From: an uncultured Elusimicrobia bacterium
GTDB lineage: Bacteria; Elusimicrobiota; Elusimicrobia; Elusimicrobiales; UBA9959
NCBI GenBank assembly: GCA_903867985.1
Contig: CAIPTO010000074.1
Location: 1-57,522 of the forward strand
Reading direction: 5' to 3'
Length of the DNA: 57,522 nt
Made by a program: the position numbers and the translations under genes. Each line of letters begins with the position of its first letter. The first letter of the stretch is position 1. Shown piece by piece: positions 40,542 through 48,389 of the stretch. A model generated the notes under the pieces. That model saw nothing but the letters and a program-made list of their open reading frames with translations, did no database searches and was not told where the DNA came from.

Positions 40542-41504
40542 ATGTTTAAACCTGTTCAGATTTTAGCCGATTGGATTGCATACGGGGTTTTCGGCCTTGG
40601 CCGTAATACGCTGGCGGGCGGCGCAGTAAACTTTTTTATTTTTGACACGATAAAAATATTCATACTGCTGGCCGGCATAATCTTCGCGGTTTCCGTAATA
40701 CGGACCTTCCTGCCGCCTTCGAAAATAAGAGAAATAATTCTCAAAAAAAGCAGGTTTTCCGGACATCTGTGGGCGGCCGGCCTCGGTATTATAACTCCGT
40801 TCTGCACCTGCAGCGCCATACCGCTGTTCCTTGGCTTTATACAGACAGGCATTCCCCTGGGCGTAACATTCTCCTTCCTGGTGGCCTCGCCGATGATCAA
40901 CGAGGTAGCGCTGGTCATGCTCTTCGGTATGTTTGGCGTAAAGATCGCCCTGCTGTATGCGCTTAGCGGCTTCATAATTGCGGTCGCCTCCGGACTTATA
41001 ATCGGCAAACTGAATCTTGAACACCTGCTGGAAGGCTTTGATCTGTCAAAGAGGATACAGAACGTGGCGTTCGGTGCGGAAATGCCGTGGCCGGAGCGTT
41101 TGTCTTATGCCCGCGAATATACCAAGGATATCCTAAAAACGGTGTGGCCGTATGTCCTTATAGGTATAGGCATAGGCGCATGGATACACGGCTACGTACC
41201 GGAGAACTTCCTCGCCCGTTGGGCCGGTGCTGATAAATGGTACGCGGTGCCGCTGGCCACACTGGTGGGCATCCCGCTCTATTCAAACGCCGCAGGGGTT
41301 ATACCGCTGGTAAGCGCCCTTACTGAAAAAGGTGTGGCGCTGGGCACAACGCTGGCGTTTATGATGGCGGTCACCGGGCTTTCGCTCCCTGAATTCCTTA
41401 TACTGCGGCGCGTGATGAAAATGAGGCTGCTTTTCATTTTCTTCGGCATAGTGGGAGTGGGCATCGTATTTACCGGCTTTCTGTTTAATTACGTCATGAA
41501 ATAG
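40542..41504 (+). CDS. ArsP-like (YraQ/DUF318 family) permease
   Basis: 320 residues, about eight to ten TM helices. The signature T-P-F-C-T-C-S-A-I-P-L-F-L-G-F at about 86-100, followed by G-V-T-F-S-F-L-V-A-S-P-M-I-N-E, and its half-repeat G-I-P-L-Y-S-N-A-A-G-V-I-P-L (about 245-258) mark the ArsP/DUF318 family. ArsP exports trivalent organoarsenicals; relatives move Cu/Zn or other metals. Its position between arsR and arsenic genes favours arsenic, organic or inorganic. GAGGTAAT precedes the ATG 2 bp after arsR. Confidence 0.88.
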   Translation: MFKPVQILADWIAYGVFGLGRNTLAGGAVNFFIFDTIKIFILLAGIIFAVSVIRTFLPPSKIREIILKKSRFSGHLWAAGLGIITPFCTCSAIPLFLGFIQTGIPLGVTFSFLVASPMINEVALVMLFGMFGVKIALLYALSGFIIAVASGLIIGKLNLEHLLEGFDLSKRIQNVAFGAEMPWPERLSYAREYTKDILKTVWPYVLIGIGIGAWIHGYVPENFLARWAGADKWYAVPLATLVGIPLYSNAAGVIPLVSALTEKGVALGTTLAFMMAVTGLSLPEFLILRRVMKMRLLFIFFGIVGVGIVFTGFLFNYVMK

Positions 41505-41521
41505 AAGGAGCGTTTTGAATT

Positions 41522-41764
41522 ATGAAGAAAATACAGATACTGGGCATGGGCTGCGCCAAATGCGCTAAACTTTACGCGGCTGCTGAAGCCGCCGCCAAAG
41601 AACTGGGCACAGAATACACGATGGAAAAAGTGGAGGATATCGAGAAGATAACTGAGATGGGCGTGATGATGACGCCCGCCCTGGCAATAAACGGTGAGGT
41701 GAAGTTCGCCGGCAGAGTACCGTCAGCGGAAGACCTTAAGAAAACAATCGCGGAGGCGAAATAA
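41522..41764 (+). CDS. Small thioredoxin-like redox-active disulfide protein (ArsE-like)
   Basis: 80 residues. Thioredoxin_3/redox-active disulfide protein 2 family: I-Q-I-L-G-M-G-C-A-K-C-A-K-L with the CxxC (about 10-13), V-E-D-I-E-K-I-T-E-M-G, and the cis-Pro motif M-M-T-P-A-L-A-I-N-G-E. Such proteins accompany ArsP and ArsG permeases; an arsEFG operon in Shewanella confers resistance to aromatic arsenicals and this size and family match ArsE. Probably a thiol relay in the cytoplasm. Both neighbours are within 18 bp. Confidence 0.8.
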   Translation: MKKIQILGMGCAKCAKLYAAAEAAAKELGTEYTMEKVEDIEKITEMGVMMTPALAINGEVKFAGRVPSAEDLKKTIAEAK

Positions 41765-41765
41765 T

Positions 41766-42131
41766 ATGGCTGAACAATGCGCATGCGGCGGTAAGACTAT
41801 GCTGGTGTTCACGTGTTCCGGCGCTGCGGACGTCGGCGAGCTGGCTGACAGGGCCGCGCGGCTTCTTTCAAAGGAGACCTGCGTGAAACTGAGCTGCTTG
41901 GCCGGGGTAGGCGGCAACATCAGCGGCTTCATAGCTTCCGCCAATGGAGCGGATCTCGTTATAGCGCTGGACGGCTGTCCGGTTGAATGCGCTAAAAAGA
42001 CGCTTGAGACACACGGCGTTAAGAAGTTTAAGCACCTGAAAGTAACCGACTGCGGCCTTGAAAAAGGCAAAGCTCCGGTGACCGAACGCAATATAGAAAA
42101 GGTATTCAAACATGCAAAAGAACTTATCTGA
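41766..42131 (+). CDS. DGC-domain putative zinc-binding protein
   Basis: 121 residues. A Cys-rich start (E-Q-C-A-C-G-G, F-T-C-S-G-A-A-D-V-G-E-L), C-V-K-L-S-C-L-A-G-V-G-G at about 39-50 and the name-giving L-D-G-C-P-V-E-C-A-K-K at about 71-80, then V-T-D-C. The family is annotated as zinc-binding from its Cys set and often sits in arsenic or metal operons; its activity is unknown. Overlaps the next gene by 20 bp. Possible arsenite chaperone, by inference from context. Confidence 0.85.
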   Translation: MAEQCACGGKTMLVFTCSGAADVGELADRAARLLSKETCVKLSCLAGVGGNISGFIASANGADLVIALDGCPVECAKKTLETHGVKKFKHLKVTDCGLEKGKAPVTERNIEKVFKHAKELI

Positions 42132-42690
42132 GAATCCAGTCGGCCCGGGCAAGGCTGTGAAATACGCGCTATTGGCGTTTGTGGCCGTCAGTATCGCCGC
42201 AGCAGCGTATAAGATCGGCGGACCGCACTGGGCAGAAAACAAAACTCCGGGCCCGGCCGCCCTAACAGCGGTGCCTCAACCGGCACCGGTTAAACCAGCG
42301 GCTCAACCGGAAGTGAAAACCGCTGCCGCTTCCGCAAAGAGCCGGATTGCGGCCAAAACAGCCATTGTCTATTATTTTTACACTAACACCCGCTGCTCTT
42401 CCTGCAAGACGATAGAGGCATATACGCGGGAAGCTGTGGAGAAGAGCTTCACGTCGGATTATAAAGGCTGGCAGGTCATATTCAAAGGGATAAATGTCGA
42501 AGAGGAACCCGACAAGCACTTTGTGCAGGATTACTGGCTTAACAGCAAATCGGTCGTGGTCCAGAAATTCTCAGGCGACAAGCCGCTGAAATATACAAAA
42601 CTGGAGAAGGTCTGGCAGTTGCTTGGCGACAAGGCTGCTTTTGTCGATTATATAACCGCCGAAACACACAAACTGTTGGATGAAAAATGA
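42112..42690 (+). CDS. arsF: ArsF-family thioredoxin-fold protein
   Basis: 192 residues. A TM anchor (about 15-33, Y-A-L-L-A-F-V-A-V-S-I-A-A), a Pro/Ala linker (about 40-75), then a thioredoxin-like domain with Y-Y-F-Y-T-N-T-R-C-S-S-C-K-T (CxxC at about 97-100) and K-S-V-V-V-Q-K-F at about 143. This is the family labelled nitrophenyl compound nitroreductase subunit ArsF. It lies next to ArsG, with which it is proposed to act on aromatic arsenicals. The 4-bp overlap with the next gene (ATGA) supports co-translation. Confidence 0.85.
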   Translation: MQKNLSENPVGPGKAVKYALLAFVAVSIAAAAYKIGGPHWAENKTPGPAALTAVPQPAPVKPAAQPEVKTAAASAKSRIAAKTAIVYYFYTNTRCSSCKTIEAYTREAVEKSFTSDYKGWQVIFKGINVEEEPDKHFVQDYWLNSKSVVVQKFSGDKPLKYTKLEKVWQLLGDKAAFVDYITAETHKLLDEK

Positions 42691-43379
42691 ACGCTGAAAT
42701 ATTGGCTGCGGCGATGACGGGGGTGTGGACGGGGATTATAAGCTCGGTTAGCCCCTGCCCGCTGGCCACCAATATAGCCGCGCTGACGTATATCTCAAAG
42801 CATTCTGGCGCGGGACGCTTGGCAGTACTGTCACATGGCGGGCTTTATGCATTGGGGCGCGCGCTGGCCTACATCGTAATAGGGTTCCTGCTGGTTAAAA
42901 GCCTGCTGAGCGCACCGTCGTTCTCGTTCTTCATGCAGAAATACGGCAATCAGGCGCTTTCACCACTGCTTATCCTGACCGGAATGTATATGCTGGATAT
43001 GTTCGGCCGGGGTTTCGGTGGTTTCAGTTTGCTTGACCTTTCAAAATTCAAGGCGAAAGGCGGGGCTGTCTCGTCCCTGTTCATGGGCTTTGTCTTCGCC
43101 CTGGCGTTCTGCCCCATCTCAGCCGCGCTCTACTTCGGCGTGATCATCCCGCTGGCGGCTAAAAACTCCGCGCCATTCTCGCTGCCGCTGTTGTACGGCA
43201 TAGGCACCGCTCTGCCCGTAATCGGCCTGGCGGTAGTCATCGACTTTGGTCTTGGCAAGGTTGCGGCGGTCACAGGTCTGGCAGGCAGTTTTGAGAAATA
43301 CGCCAAACCGGCCACCGCGTGGATATTCATCGCCTGCGGCGTTTACCTGGGGCTTAAATACATTTTCGGCATTATTTAG
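42687..43379 (+). CDS. arsG: ArsG-family efflux permease (DsbD/CcdA-like)
   Basis: 230 residues with six TM helices. The motif S-S-V-S-P-C-P-L-A-T-N-I-A-A (about 20-33) and the second Cys motif F-A-L-A-F-C-P-I-S-A-A-L-Y-F-G (about 135-149) are the paired cysteine elements of CcdA/DsbD-type membrane domains. In the ars context with ArsE- and ArsF-like genes it matches the ArsG permease for trivalent aromatic arsenicals. The redox-type Cys pair suggests that it may use a thiol relay from ArsF. Starts by 4-bp overlap. Confidence 0.85.
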   Translation: MNAEILAAAMTGVWTGIISSVSPCPLATNIAALTYISKHSGAGRLAVLSHGGLYALGRALAYIVIGFLLVKSLLSAPSFSFFMQKYGNQALSPLLILTGMYMLDMFGRGFGGFSLLDLSKFKAKGGAVSSLFMGFVFALAFCPISAALYFGVIIPLAAKNSAPFSLPLLYGIGTALPVIGLAVVIDFGLGKVAAVTGLAGSFEKYAKPATAWIFIACGVYLGLKYIFGII

Positions 43380-43388
43380 GGAGGTCGC

Positions 43389-44177
43389 ATGACGATCCAG
43401 CGCGGAAAAATCCGCTTTTTAGTTCGTAAAGCATATGGGAAAGCGGCCAAGGCGGCCAAGCCGCTCAAGGCCGGTTCATGTTGTTCATCCGCTTCGTGCT
43501 GTGGGGGTGACAGCGCACCGTCGGTTGATGGCGAAATGGGGCTTTCCTGCGGAAACCCTGTGGGTTTCTCCGCGATCAAGAAAGGCATGACGGTTATGGA
43601 TCTGGGCAGCGGGGCGGGAAAAGACGTGTTTATAGCCGCCCCACTGACCGGACATAAGGGGCGCGTGATCGGCGTGGATATGACGGCTGAAATGCTCAAG
43701 CTGTCCGCCAGGAACCTTGAAAAATTCGCCAAAAGAACCGGACTTGCCAATATAGAATTCCGCAAAGGAGTAATTGAAAAACTCCCGGCAAAAGATCGCG
43801 AGGCCGATCTGATCATCTCCAACTGCGTCATAAACCTGTCACCTGACAAACCCGCCGTTTTTCGCGAGGCATTCCGAGTCCTTAAGCCGGGCGGGTCGAT
43901 CGTAGTCAGCGACATCGTGCTTAACCGCAAGCTGCCACCCTCGATTAAAAAGCACGACGGGCTCTACGCCGCCTGCGTGGCCGGCGCGCTGCTGCGCCGG
44001 GACTACCTAGCTGCAATAAAGGAGGCGGGCTTTACAGGTATAAAACTGCTTACTGATAAAACCTACTCGTCTTCAGGCGCCTGTTTTGACCCTATAACCT
44101 CCAAAGCTGCTAAAGCGCTGGACGGGGCGGCTTCGAGCATAACCGTGTCCGCGCACAAGCCGGGAGAACGGAAATGA
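43389..44177 (+). CDS. arsM: Arsenite S-adenosylmethionine methyltransferase
   Basis: 262 residues. Methylates As(III), producing methylated arsenicals. SAM motif I is V-M-D-L-G-S-G-A-G-K-D (about 62-72), with G-V-D-M-T at about 95. The arsenic-binding cysteines are in G-L-S-C-G-N-P (about 51), S-N-C-V-I-N-L (about 137) and A-A-C-V-A-G-A (about 196), the three positions typical of ArsM. An extra N-terminal C-C-S-S-A-S-C-C-G-G cluster precedes them. The products could be the substrates of the ArsP- and ArsG-like exporters in the same operon. Overlaps arsC by 4 bp. Confidence 0.92.
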   Translation: MTIQRGKIRFLVRKAYGKAAKAAKPLKAGSCCSSASCCGGDSAPSVDGEMGLSCGNPVGFSAIKKGMTVMDLGSGAGKDVFIAAPLTGHKGRVIGVDMTAEMLKLSARNLEKFAKRTGLANIEFRKGVIEKLPAKDREADLIISNCVINLSPDKPAVFREAFRVLKPGGSIVVSDIVLNRKLPPSIKKHDGLYAACVAGALLRRDYLAAIKEAGFTGIKLLTDKTYSSSGACFDPITSKAAKALDGAASSITVSAHKPGERK

Positions 44178-44611
44178 AAAAAATACTTTTCCTCTGCACC
44201 GGTAATTCCTGCCGCAGCCAGATGGCGGAAGGCTGGTGCAACAAACTTTATCCGGGCTTTATAACAGCCTACTCAGCCGGAACAAATCCCGGCAGCGTGG
44301 ACCCCCGCGCCGTTAAAGTAATGGCGGAAGCCGGAGTTGATATTTCCGGACACCGATCCAAGCACGCTTTGGAATTTAAGGATATAACTTTTGACCTTGT
44401 GATAACTGTCTGCGACAAGGCACGTGAATCCTGCCCGGTCTGGTTCGGCAAGGCACAGAAACTTCATAAGAGTTTTGAGGATCCGCCTCTCCTTGCCAAA
44501 GGCGCCAAAACCGAAGAAGAAGCGCTCTCGCATTACCGCCGCGTACGTGACGAGATAAAAGAATTTATTTTAAAACTGCCTGAAACACTGGATAAAGGAG
44601 AATCAAAATGA
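44174..44611 (+). CDS. arsC: Arsenate reductase, thioredoxin-coupled (LMW-PTP fold)
   Basis: 145 residues. Reduces As(V) to As(III). The P-loop [13 protein letters not shown] (C-X5-R, about 8-14) is followed by the resolving pair in [11 protein letters not shown] (about 80-89) and D-P-P at about 103, the pattern of the thioredoxin-coupled Staphylococcus-type enzyme. It generates arsenite for Acr3 export and ArsM methylation. Overlaps its neighbours by 4 bp on both sides. Confidence 0.94.
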   Translation: MKKILFLCTGNSCRSQMAEGWCNKLYPGFITAYSAGTNPGSVDPRAVKVMAEAGVDISGHRSKHALEFKDITFDLVITVCDKARESCPVWFGKAQKLHKSFEDPPLLAKGAKTEEEALSHYRRVRDEIKEFILKLPETLDKGESK

Positions 44612-45669
44612 GCGCGCTAAGCGGGAAACTTTCATTCCTGGACCGTTATCTTACGCTATGGATATTTGCAGCCATGGCCGTAGGTGTGGGCGCGGGCTGG
44701 CTGGCGCCGCAGGCAGTAGCGGACTTCAACGCGGCGTCCAGCGTGGGAACGACCTCGATCCCCATCGCCATAGGCCTGATCCTCATGATGTATCCGCCGC
44801 TCGCGAAAGTTAAATACGAAGAAATGCACCGGGTTTTCGCTAATAAAAAGGTATTGGCTTTGTCGCTGGTTCAGAACTGGCTGGTGGGCCCGATACTTAT
44901 GACCGCGCTGGCAATAATATTCCTCAGGGATAGACCGGAATACATGGTAGGCCTGATAATGATAGGTCTAGCGCGCTGTATAGCAATGGTAATTGTCTGG
45001 AACGATCTGGCCCGCGGCGACCGGGAGTATTGCGCGGGGCTCGTGGCCTTCAACTCGGTATTCCAGGTGCTTCTGTTCCCGGTTTACGCCTGGTTCTTTA
45101 TCACTATTGTGCCGCGCTGGCTGGGGCTTGAGGGCGCTGTTGTAAACATAACCATGGGTGAAATAGCCAAGAGCGTTTTTATCTATCTGGGCATCCCTTT
45201 TATCGCCGGTATCATCACACGCTTCTCGCTGATAGCGGCCAGGGGAAGGGAGTGGTACGCTGAAAAGTTTATCCCGGTCATAAGCCCGCTTACGCTGGCA
45301 GCGCTTCTTTTCACTATCATCGTGATGTTCTCCATTAAGGGGGAAAACATCATTAAAGTACCGCTGGACGTGGTGCGCGTGGCTATACCGCTGCTGATTT
45401 ATTTCACGATAATGTTCTTTGCGTCCTTCTATATGAGCAAAAAGGCCGGCGCTTCCTACGAAGAATCCGCCACTCTGTCCTTCACCGCGGCCTCTAATAA
45501 TTTCGAACTCGCCATAGCGGTAGCCATAGCCACTTTCGGCATAGGTCACGGCGCCGCCTTCGCCGCCGTCATAGGGCCGCTTGTGGAAGTGCCGGTGCTG
45601 ATAGGTCTTGTGAATGTCTCGCTTTGGATAGGCCGCCGCTGGTACGCCGTTCCGAAAGCTGCTGAATAA
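44608..45669 (+). CDS. acr3: Arsenite efflux permease, ACR3 family
   Basis: 353 residues, about ten TM helices. Exports As(III) across the inner membrane. Typical elements: [19 protein letters not shown] (about 48-66), the conserved Cys in [10 protein letters not shown] (about 127), and the [16 protein letters not shown] motif at about 292-307. Last gene of the nine-gene ars operon. No terminator hairpin is visible before the next promoter. Confidence 0.93.
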   Translation: MSALSGKLSFLDRYLTLWIFAAMAVGVGAGWLAPQAVADFNAASSVGTTSIPIAIGLILMMYPPLAKVKYEEMHRVFANKKVLALSLVQNWLVGPILMTALAIIFLRDRPEYMVGLIMIGLARCIAMVIVWNDLARGDREYCAGLVAFNSVFQVLLFPVYAWFFITIVPRWLGLEGAVVNITMGEIAKSVFIYLGIPFIAGIITRFSLIAARGREWYAEKFIPVISPLTLAALLFTIIVMFSIKGENIIKVPLDVVRVAIPLLIYFTIMFFASFYMSKKAGASYEESATLSFTAASNNFELAIAVAIATFGIGHGAAFAAVIGPLVEVPVLIGLVNVSLWIGRRWYAVPKAAE

Positions 45670-45685
45670 TGCCATATTATTTATA

Positions 45686-45713
45686 TTGACAGTCACTTCG
45701 GCATTACTATAAC
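45686..45713 (+). promoter_or_regulatory. Sigma70-type promoter
   Basis: TTGACA (45686-45691), 16-bp spacer, TATAAC (45708-45713). A leader of about 120 nt precedes the TMTC-like gene at 45842. Nothing else is seen in this gap. Confidence 0.75.
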
Positions 45714-45841
45714 ATAGTACCAATGGCGCGGAGTTTTCAACGGGGGTTATTTTGTTATCCCGTCTCGCCGGCAAATTTACTCCACTAAATATATAGTTAA
45801 GTCTTGGCGGAAAGCGTTCATTTTGGGAAAGATCTGTCATT

Positions 45842-47488
45842 ATGTCTAAAAGATCCAGGAGATTGCGCGCCATGGCGCCACGTGAAGATTCGCGGCCGGT
45901 ACCCGCCGGGGTCCCCATAAGCGACTGGCGGGTGTTCGGAATTCTGGGCGTACTATGTCTGCTGCTTTACGCCAGAGCTTTGTTTTTTGGCTTTACATAT
46001 CTCGATGATAATGTTTTGATCTTGGACAATCTGGCTTTCCTGCAGAACATCGGCAACGTCGGCCGCGCTTTCACCCAGGAAGTCTTTCATGTTTTACACA
46101 GTTCCGCTTCTTATTACCGCCCGATCCTGACGCTCTCCTTTATGTTTGACGCCCTTATCTCCGGAGCGGCGCCGTTCATGTATCATTTATCGAACATCAT
46201 ATTTCACCTGTTTTCCGCCTTTTTGGTTTATAAACTTTTTCTTAAACTAAAACATCCGCAATCTTTGGCGCTGTTTTTTTCCCTGGTCTTTGCGGTTCAT
46301 CCCGTACTAACGCAGGCGGTGGCGTGGGTGCCGGGCCGCAATGATTCTCTGGTGGCCATCTTTTCCTTGGCGACCTTTATTTTTTTAATCGACTACTGGG
46401 CGGACCGTAATTCAAAGTCCCTTCTAAAAAGCCTTTTATTCTTTGCTTTAGCCATTTTCAGCAAAGAAACGGCTTTAGTAATCCCGGTGATCTTCGGGAT
46501 TTATTTATTATTGACAGGCAAGTTACGGGCTGCAAGCGAGCGCAAAGAAATCTGGCGGATCGCGGCCGGATTCGCCGCGGCGGGATTTATATGGATTTGG
46601 CTGCGCCACGTAGCGCTGGCGAGCAACCCGCTGCCGCTGACTGTTTTGGAGATGCTCAAATCGGTGATTATCAATAGCCCGGCGCTTATCCAGTTTATCG
46701 GGAAGGTTTTTTTTCCGTTTAATTTATCCGTTTTGCCCATCATACGGGATACAGGTTTCGAATGGGGAGTTTTAGCATTATTCGGTTTGGCGGTAATGGG
46801 TGCGACAGGGCTAAGAAAGGAAAGCGGGAGAATGGTTTTATTCGGAGTGGTCTGGTTTCTGGCTTTTTTACTGCCGTCATTTATCCGCCCGGACACGAAA
46901 TTAACGGCGGATTTTATCGAGCACAGGGTGTACCTGCCGATTATAGGTCTTTTTATGATACTGGCGGAAACAAAAGCGCTGAGCTCACTTGATTTCAAAA
47001 AGAGAACCCATCTATATCTCACGCTGACGCTCTTGGGCGTTTTTGCGGTTATCACCTTCGCTCATCAGGGGAACTTTGCGGACAGATTGTCTTTTTGGAA
47101 GAACGCGGCCTCCGCCTCACCCCATTCGCCGCTGGCCCAAAGAAATCTGGGAGCTATGTATTACCTCGACGGCCAACATGACCTTGCGGAAAATTATTAT
47201 AAAAACGCCCTGGCGTTAAATCCAACGGAACAAATGGTTCACAATAATCTTGGCCTTATTTACGCCTCACGCGGCCAACTGGACGCGGCCTTTAAGGAAT
47301 ATCAGCTGGAACTGGCGATCAATCCCAACTACGATAACGCACATTTTAATCTGGGGCTTCTCTACCATAAGGCTGGCAAGCCGGCTGAGGCCAGAAGTGA
47401 ATGGAAAAGAACGCTTGAAATAAATCCGGAATATCAGGACGCCATTGCCGCGTTAAAAGCTTCAGAAGCGTGGGAACTCGGTAAATAA
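45842..47488 (+). CDS. TMTC-like polytopic membrane protein with C-terminal TPR repeats
   Basis: 548 residues. About ten TM helices (residues 25-400) of the PMT/GT-C type, with a lumenal F-T-Y-L-D-D-N-V near 47-55 (acidic motif of GT-C enzymes) and the conserved H-P-V-L-T-Q-A-V-A-W-V-P-G-R-N-D. Three TPR repeats follow (about 420-530), each with the N-P-x-x-x-x-x-x-N-L-G-x-x-Y pattern. Animal TMTC proteins with this plan are O-mannosyltransferases; bacterial ones are presumed glycosyltransferases for surface proteins. It could glycosylate the large secreted proteins of this window, which is inference. Confidence 0.78.
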   Translation: MSKRSRRLRAMAPREDSRPVPAGVPISDWRVFGILGVLCLLLYARALFFGFTYLDDNVLILDNLAFLQNIGNVGRAFTQEVFHVLHSSASYYRPILTLSFMFDALISGAAPFMYHLSNIIFHLFSAFLVYKLFLKLKHPQSLALFFSLVFAVHPVLTQAVAWVPGRNDSLVAIFSLATFIFLIDYWADRNSKSLLKSLLFFALAIFSKETALVIPVIFGIYLLLTGKLRAASERKEIWRIAAGFAAAGFIWIWLRHVALASNPLPLTVLEMLKSVIINSPALIQFIGKVFFPFNLSVLPIIRDTGFEWGVLALFGLAVMGATGLRKESGRMVLFGVVWFLAFLLPSFIRPDTKLTADFIEHRVYLPIIGLFMILAETKALSSLDFKKRTHLYLTLTLLGVFAVITFAHQGNFADRLSFWKNAASASPHSPLAQRNLGAMYYLDGQHDLAENYYKNALALNPTEQMVHNNLGLIYASRGQLDAAFKEYQLELAINPNYDNAHFNLGLLYHKAGKPAEARSEWKRTLEINPEYQDAIAALKASEAWELGK

Positions 47489-47524
47489 CAGTTCCCCGTA
47501 GGCCGGAGATACGGAATATTATTT

Positions 47525-47533
47525 TGATATAAT
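47525..47533 (+). promoter_or_regulatory. Extended -10 (TGATATAAT) 7 nt before a GTG start
   Basis: Consensus TATAAT with the TG extension; the GTG at 47541 is at the expected transcription start. A 5-bp hairpin CCGTA-TACGG (47495-47515) just upstream may end the previous gene. Confidence 0.55.
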
Positions 47534-47540
47534 TCACGAA

Positions 47541-48221
47541 GTGGTTTTTAATGGCCTGCTGCAGAGCGCCAAAGATCCTCTAGCGAGACAAGCAATAATG
47601 AAAACACAAATAATTGAAGATGTGAAAAAAGGTAGTTTAAGATCAGCTTATGTCGAAGCCTCTTTTTATGACGCAAAAAAGGATCTGGAAAAGAGCCGCT
47701 ATGAGATAATCTCGCTTGAGCAGATGGCCCTGTTAAGGGTGCAGGAGGGGAAAGGAGCCTTTATCTCGCAGAATGGGAACTGGACGCGGGAAGGCTTCGT
47801 TTATGTGCCCCAAAAAGGTATTTTCCTGACAAAGAATTCTCCGATAATGGAAAGCGCTGAAAAGGCGACAGAGTGCCATAAAAATAAACGCGTTTTCCAT
47901 CCCACTTCAAAACAAATTGAAAATGCTCTTGCGGATTCCTGCAAGGTCACTGATCTAAGTATCCCGTCTTTAAAACTGGCTGAAGAAGAATTGACGGCTT
48001 ACGCTTTTGGCAATCAGGCAAAAGCTTACGGCGAATTTTTAAAAGAAGCGGGGATAAACACTTTTAAGATTTACACTCCGAATATCCAGGAAAAGACCTT
48101 CGCGACTCAGGCGTGGTTCGGGTGGCTGGTCAGCGGCTCCAGACTCGATGGCGGCGACAGGGATCTGTGCGGCGGACTGTTCTACTACTACAAAGCGCGG
48201 GGCGTGCAAGCAAACAGCTAA
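47541..48221 (+). CDS. Unrecognised soluble protein, 226 residues
   Basis: No signal peptide or TM segment. Mixed alpha/beta composition with a charged N-terminal half (K-T-Q-I-I-E-D-V-K-K-G), an aromatic W-T-R-E-G-F-V-Y-V-P-Q-K-G centre (about 78-90) and W-F-G-W-L-V-S-G-S-R-L-D-G-G-D-R-D-L-C-G-G-L near the end. The latter reads like a real catalytic or binding loop, but I recognise no family. The start is GTG 47541, just after an extended -10 with no Shine-Dalgarno; ATG 47598 is the alternative. Base composition slightly more AT-rich than the preceding core genes. Confidence 0.55.
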   Translation: MVFNGLLQSAKDPLARQAIMKTQIIEDVKKGSLRSAYVEASFYDAKKDLEKSRYEIISLEQMALLRVQEGKGAFISQNGNWTREGFVYVPQKGIFLTKNSPIMESAEKATECHKNKRVFHPTSKQIENALADSCKVTDLSIPSLKLAEEELTAYAFGNQAKAYGEFLKEAGINTFKIYTPNIQEKTFATQAWFGWLVSGSRLDGGDRDLCGGLFYYYKARGVQANS

Positions 48222-48389
48222 TCCGTCTTCCGCAGTCAAGGCGGGCAAGCCAAAATTATAAAGATCGCCGCCTGCCGCTTCGAACAACCTGGAAATTCCT
48301 CCCTACGGGGGGAATAAACGGCACAATCCATAAAAACAGGTAATTTTAAAACCTTAGCGCAAAACCCGGGTTAACCGAAGATCAAGAAC
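48222..48389. other. Intergenic gap, nothing recognised
   Basis: Contains CCTCCCTACGGGGGGAA around 48298-48313 (short imperfect hairpin) and no promoter hexamers that I trust. Confidence 0.5.
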
